A DNA stretch of 40,340 nucleotides from a virus, in IMG/VR virus record IMGVR_UViG_3300035701_002835, positions 1 through 40,340 of that record; one strand, given 5' to 3'. The position numbers were made by a program, and so were the translations under genes. The notes beneath the pieces were generated by a model that did not search any database, was not told the DNA's origin, and saw only the letters and a list, made by a program, of their open reading frames with translations. Of the stretch, positions 38,169 to 40,340 are shown piece after piece. The first letter of the stretch is position 1. The number at the start of each line of letters is the position of its first letter.

Positions 38169-38696
38169 TCATCCTCTATATAAATCTTGAATTTCGATTA
38201 CTAAAATAGGTGTTTTCCCACTTCTAGCTAACGCATAGGCCTCATGCACTTCTTCGGGGGTAGTAACCTTTAAAACAGGAAATTTCAGTACTGCTTTCAA
38301 CATTGCTGTCAGGTCTTGGGAGTGCTGAGGCCCAACATTCATTGGTGATTTACTTCCAATAGTAGTACGGATGATAACTTTTGGGTTATACAACCCTCTA
38401 GACATCTCAGGTATCAGATTCAAGTGATTAACTAACTGGTCCATAGCTCTGGGTATGAAGTCCATGCGTTGATAGATAGAGATAGGTAGATACCCTTCAA
38501 GAGCTAATCCCGTACTTACTCCCATTTGCAGTTCTTCAGCTACAGGAAATTCATAACGTTTACTCATAGGAACGTTCTTCAGAGTACCATAAAACTCTTC
38601 AGAAGCTACTTGCTGTCCTATAAAGATAACGCTTTCGTCTTCTGCGAATCGTTCCATTTCTTCACAAATAGCTTTGTGATAAAGCGAATCAGCCAT
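38169..38696 (-). CDS. TPP enzyme, E1-beta-like subunit (pyrimidine-binding domain only)
   Basis: 175 residues; AAAGGAG precedes the ATG at 38696. It has the transketolase pyrimidine-domain pattern: VIFIGQQVASEEFYGTLKNV, YEFPVAEELQMGVSTGLALE with the conserved activating Glu, then PKVIIRTTIGSKSPMNVGPQ and HSQDLTAMLKAVLKFPVLKV. Full E1-beta subunits are about 325 residues; the C-terminal domain is missing. With the separate alpha-like subunit it would form a very small thiamine-diphosphate enzyme of unknown substrate. Confidence 0.8.
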   Translation of the reverse strand: MADSLYHKAICEEMERFAEDESVIFIGQQVASEEFYGTLKNVPMSKRYEFPVAEELQMGVSTGLALEGYLPISIYQRMDFIPRAMDQLVNHLNLIPEMSRGLYNPKVIIRTTIGSKSPMNVGPQHSQDLTAMLKAVLKFPVLKVTTPEEVHEAYALARSGKTPILVIEIQDLYRG

Positions 38697-38860
38697 AAAT
38701 TTCTCCTTTTATGAACCCATGTGCAATTACTACAATCCCAAACACCCTTGTACCAGCACCCAAATAGGGTTATTTTACAAGGGTATAAGTCACAATAGCA
38801 GTACGTACAATCTTCTAACTCTTTATGACAAGGATAGAAGTTACATTTAGTAGCTAACAT
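38618..38860 (-). CDS. Cysteine-rich small-domain protein
   Basis: 80 residues between the two E1-like genes, overlapping the beta gene by 79 bases. KCNFYPCHKELEDCTYCYCD, LYPC and VWDCSNCTWVH match the cysteine-rich small domain I recall as PF04071, known beside some cofactor and redox genes. Nine or more cysteines suggest a metal or Fe-S site. Its last third lies over the next gene and is probably not structured. A link to the TPP enzyme is suggested only by position. Confidence 0.7.
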   Translation of the reverse strand: MLATKCNFYPCHKELEDCTYCYCDLYPCKITLFGCWYKGVWDCSNCTWVHKRRNLWLIRFITKLFVKKWNDSQKTKALSL

Positions 38861-39441
38861 TAGAACATCACGTACTTTCCAGTTCCCGCGTGCGGGTAAT
38901 GGCGGTTATATTTGTATTTAATAATTTTAGATGATTTAGGACGCTCTATACCCCAAATTTCATTAGTTTTGGCTCGTACACACAAACCATTATCTTCAAT
39001 GATATACTTGATAGGTAAATCGTGTCTTTTAGCGTACTTCATACACTCATGAGCAATCCCACACTCTGAAGCGGCATCTCCGACAAAACAATACACCTTG
39101 CTGTTCGATTTCTTCATTTTTAGTGCCCACGCAACCCCTAAAGCGATAGATACGTTACCCCCCACTATCGCAGAAGAAAAGAATTTATCTGCAAATATGT
39201 GCATGGAGTGACCTTCTAATATCTGCTTCTTCAGTTCTTCTGGGTCTCTGCCTGATAGTAACCAATGATAGTGCGACCTATGGGTAGAAAAGACCCAATC
39301 ACCCTCTTGATAATCTTTAAAGATTTTACGTAGTTTACTTTCGTTATTTTTAGTTAAATGAATAGGTGCCAGAATTTTACCTTGTTCATACAGTCGTCCT
39401 ATTTCTGTTTCAAACTCTATTAACTCTTTTTTATCCACCAT
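38860..39441 (-). CDS. TPP enzyme, E1-alpha-like subunit
   Basis: 193 residues. STHRSHYHWLLSGRDPEELK, FSSAIVGGNVSIALGVAWAL and VGDAASECGIAHECMKYAKR, then IIEDNG, follow the E1-alpha pattern, with GD...EDN as the TPP/magnesium motif. Typical alpha subunits have 320-400 residues, so this one is strongly reduced. It overlaps the upstream methyltransferase by 22 bases and meets the cysteine-rich gene in a TAATG junction. In a sugar cluster it may decarboxylate or transfer a two-carbon unit. Confidence 0.85.
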   Translation of the reverse strand: MVDKKELIEFETEIGRLYEQGKILAPIHLTKNNESKLRKIFKDYQEGDWVFSTHRSHYHWLLSGRDPEELKKQILEGHSMHIFADKFFSSAIVGGNVSIALGVAWALKMKKSNSKVYCFVGDAASECGIAHECMKYAKRHDLPIKYIIEDNGLCVRAKTNEIWGIERPKSSKIIKYKYNRHYPHAGTGKYVMF

Positions 39442-40229
39442 ATTCTATCTCCTACGATTTGTGCTTTATCCCCAAATATTTCTGATACTGCTATAATAGT
39501 ACCAGGATGAACTCCTATAACTGGAGGATTTTTCATATTTTTATTCCAATATAAACCAATTATATCACGATGTTCCCAATTAGATATTTGTTTGAGATTT
39601 ATATTACCGTTTTGTGGAACAGATATTAGTGTTTCATGCCCATATATCGTTTTAGACCCATTGCTAAATGGTTTTTCAAAATCACTATTTCTAATATTCT
39701 TGATATTAACAATACCTTGGTGGTTTACTAAAAATTCACAATCATGACCACACATAATACCACCAGTTTTTAATTTAGGCCAATATAAATTAATATCTTG
39801 TTTTACTGCTTCATATTCATGATTACCATCAATAAAAATGAAATCAAATTCATTATCTGAAAATAAATGAGCGACATGATATGAGTAATCATTTACAAAT
39901 TGTACACAGTTTTCTAAACTAAAATAATCTAAATTGTCTTGTAAACAAGATAATACTTCTAATTCAATAACATGGTCATCAAACTGTAATGGGTCTATCG
40001 TAATCACACGCCCATTCAATTTCTTCGCCCAAATACCTAATAAACAAACAGAATGACCTTCATTTGAACCTATTTCACAAAATTGCATATTCTCTGTGTG
40101 ATTGTCTTCAATTAACTTGTCAATATGTATCCAATCATCCACCGTCATATTACAAAATCCAGGAATCACCGTATTATGAATACTACTAAATAGGTGAGGT
40201 TGTAATTGTGCTTGGACGATATTGCTCAT
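39420..40229 (-). CDS. Class I methyltransferase (Methyltransf_24-like, paralogue of 36247-36915)
   Basis: 269 residues. CEIGSNEGHSVCLLGIWAKK is the AdoMet site; FDFIFIDGNHEYEAVKQDI, YWPKLKTGGIMCGHDCEF the family signature. It shares its C-terminal pattern (IIAVSEIFGDKAQI...WWI) with the protein at 36247-36915 but carries an extra segment of about 45 residues near 170-225. ATGA overlap with the partial gene upstream. Substrate unknown, probably a sugar. Confidence 0.85.
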   Translation of the reverse strand: MSNIVQAQLQPHLFSSIHNTVIPGFCNMTVDDWIHIDKLIEDNHTENMQFCEIGSNEGHSVCLLGIWAKKLNGRVITIDPLQFDDHVIELEVLSCLQDNLDYFSLENCVQFVNDYSYHVAHLFSDNEFDFIFIDGNHEYEAVKQDINLYWPKLKTGGIMCGHDCEFLVNHQGIVNIKNIRNSDFEKPFSNGSKTIYGHETLISVPQNGNINLKQISNWEHRDIIGLYWNKNMKNPPVIGVHPGTIIAVSEIFGDKAQIVGDRIWWIKKS

Positions 40230-40340
40230 GTAGTTCTCTTCATAGGAATATTTATCATGTTATTAATTTCTTCAATCACGTTTAATCCAAATTTCTGTCT
40301 AATCATAGACAAATAAGAAGAACTTGAAAAATAAGTACGA
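40226..40340 (-). CDS. C-terminal end of an unknown gene (partial)
   Basis: A minus-strand frame enters from the right edge and ends at TGA (40226-40228), overlapping the methyltransferase ATG. The 37 visible residues (MIRQKFGLNVIEEINNMINI near the end) show no diagnostic motif. It is evidently the next gene of the same operon. Confidence 0.55.
   Translation of the reverse strand, partial: RTYFSSSSYLSMIRQKFGLNVIEEINNMINIPMKRTT

Noticed and set aside
38106-38171. Genetic-code change (TGA as sense) to explain the E1-beta-like extension
   Set aside because: TGA, TAG and TAA all act as ordinary stops in many clear genes here, so only a local read-through or a scar is plausible.
1-40340. CRISPR arrays, insertion sequences, integrases
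   Set aside because: No regularly spaced repeats, no transposase or integrase motifs were seen on either strand by eye.
1-40340. T4-style late promoters (TATAAATA) or clear sigma-70 promoters
   Set aside because: In this AT-rich sequence near-matches are frequent and none lies convincingly at an operon start, so none is listed.

Overview
The window is AT-rich, almost fully coding and packed with short overlapping genes (many ATGA or TAATG junctions, very small proteins, standard stop codons). It carries a viral replisome and several homing endonucleases. I read it as part of the genome of a tailed bacteriophage with a large gene complement. A lipoprotein signal, an exported protein, a B12-type ribonucleotide reductase and nonulosonic-acid-type sugar genes point to a bacterial host. 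I cannot name the host from the sequence.

Region 1 (1-17.8 kb, + strand) is the replication, recombination and nucleotide block. It holds the end of a probable sliding clamp, clamp-loader large and probable small subunits, a DNA methyltransferase, a FEN/PIN exonuclease, a fused zinc-finger/AEP primase/helicase, a RuvC-like resolvase, a RecA/UvsX recombinase, a family B DNA polymerase, a PD-(D/E)XK nuclease, a class II ribonucleotide reductase, a DnaQ-fold exonuclease, a nucleoside deoxyribosyltransferase-like enzyme and a Cas4/RecB-like nuclease. Two non-coding stretches here (3174-3389 and 10116-10254) show strong RNA-like pairing.

Region 2 (17.7-24.2 kb, + strand) is accessory. It has many small zinc-ribbon proteins, a MazG-like pyrophosphohydrolase with a NUMOD4-HNH endonuclease inserted inside its catalytic motif, a lipoprotein, an AdoMet decarboxylase-like enzyme, an MT-A70 adenine methyltransferase and a glycosyltransferase.

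Region 3 (24.2-33.1 kb, + strand) has a small-molecule or sugar-modification flavour. It holds a radical SAM/SPASM enzyme, a GT2-like transferase, a class III aminotransferase, a zinc-ribbon methyltransferase, a VOC enzyme, a B12-type radical SAM enzyme and another methyltransferase, followed by a run of micro-proteins.

Region 4 (33.1-40.3 kb, - strand) meets region 3 tail to tail with overlapping stop codons. It encodes a CMP-sugar synthetase (NeuA-like), a NeuB-like synthase without its usual C-terminal domain, a DUF115-like protein, two related Methyltransf_24-type enzymes, a GT2-like transferase and a very small split TPP-dependent E1 enzyme. Regions 3 and 4 share paralogous families, so they probably act together to make or modify a surface glycan, on the virion or on the host.

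Five endonucleases of distinct types (NUMOD3/Vsr-like, HNH remnant, NUMOD4-HNH, GIY-YIG/NUMOD3, EndoVII-type HNH) sit at gene junctions or inside genes. No CRISPR array, tRNA, integrase or transposase was seen.
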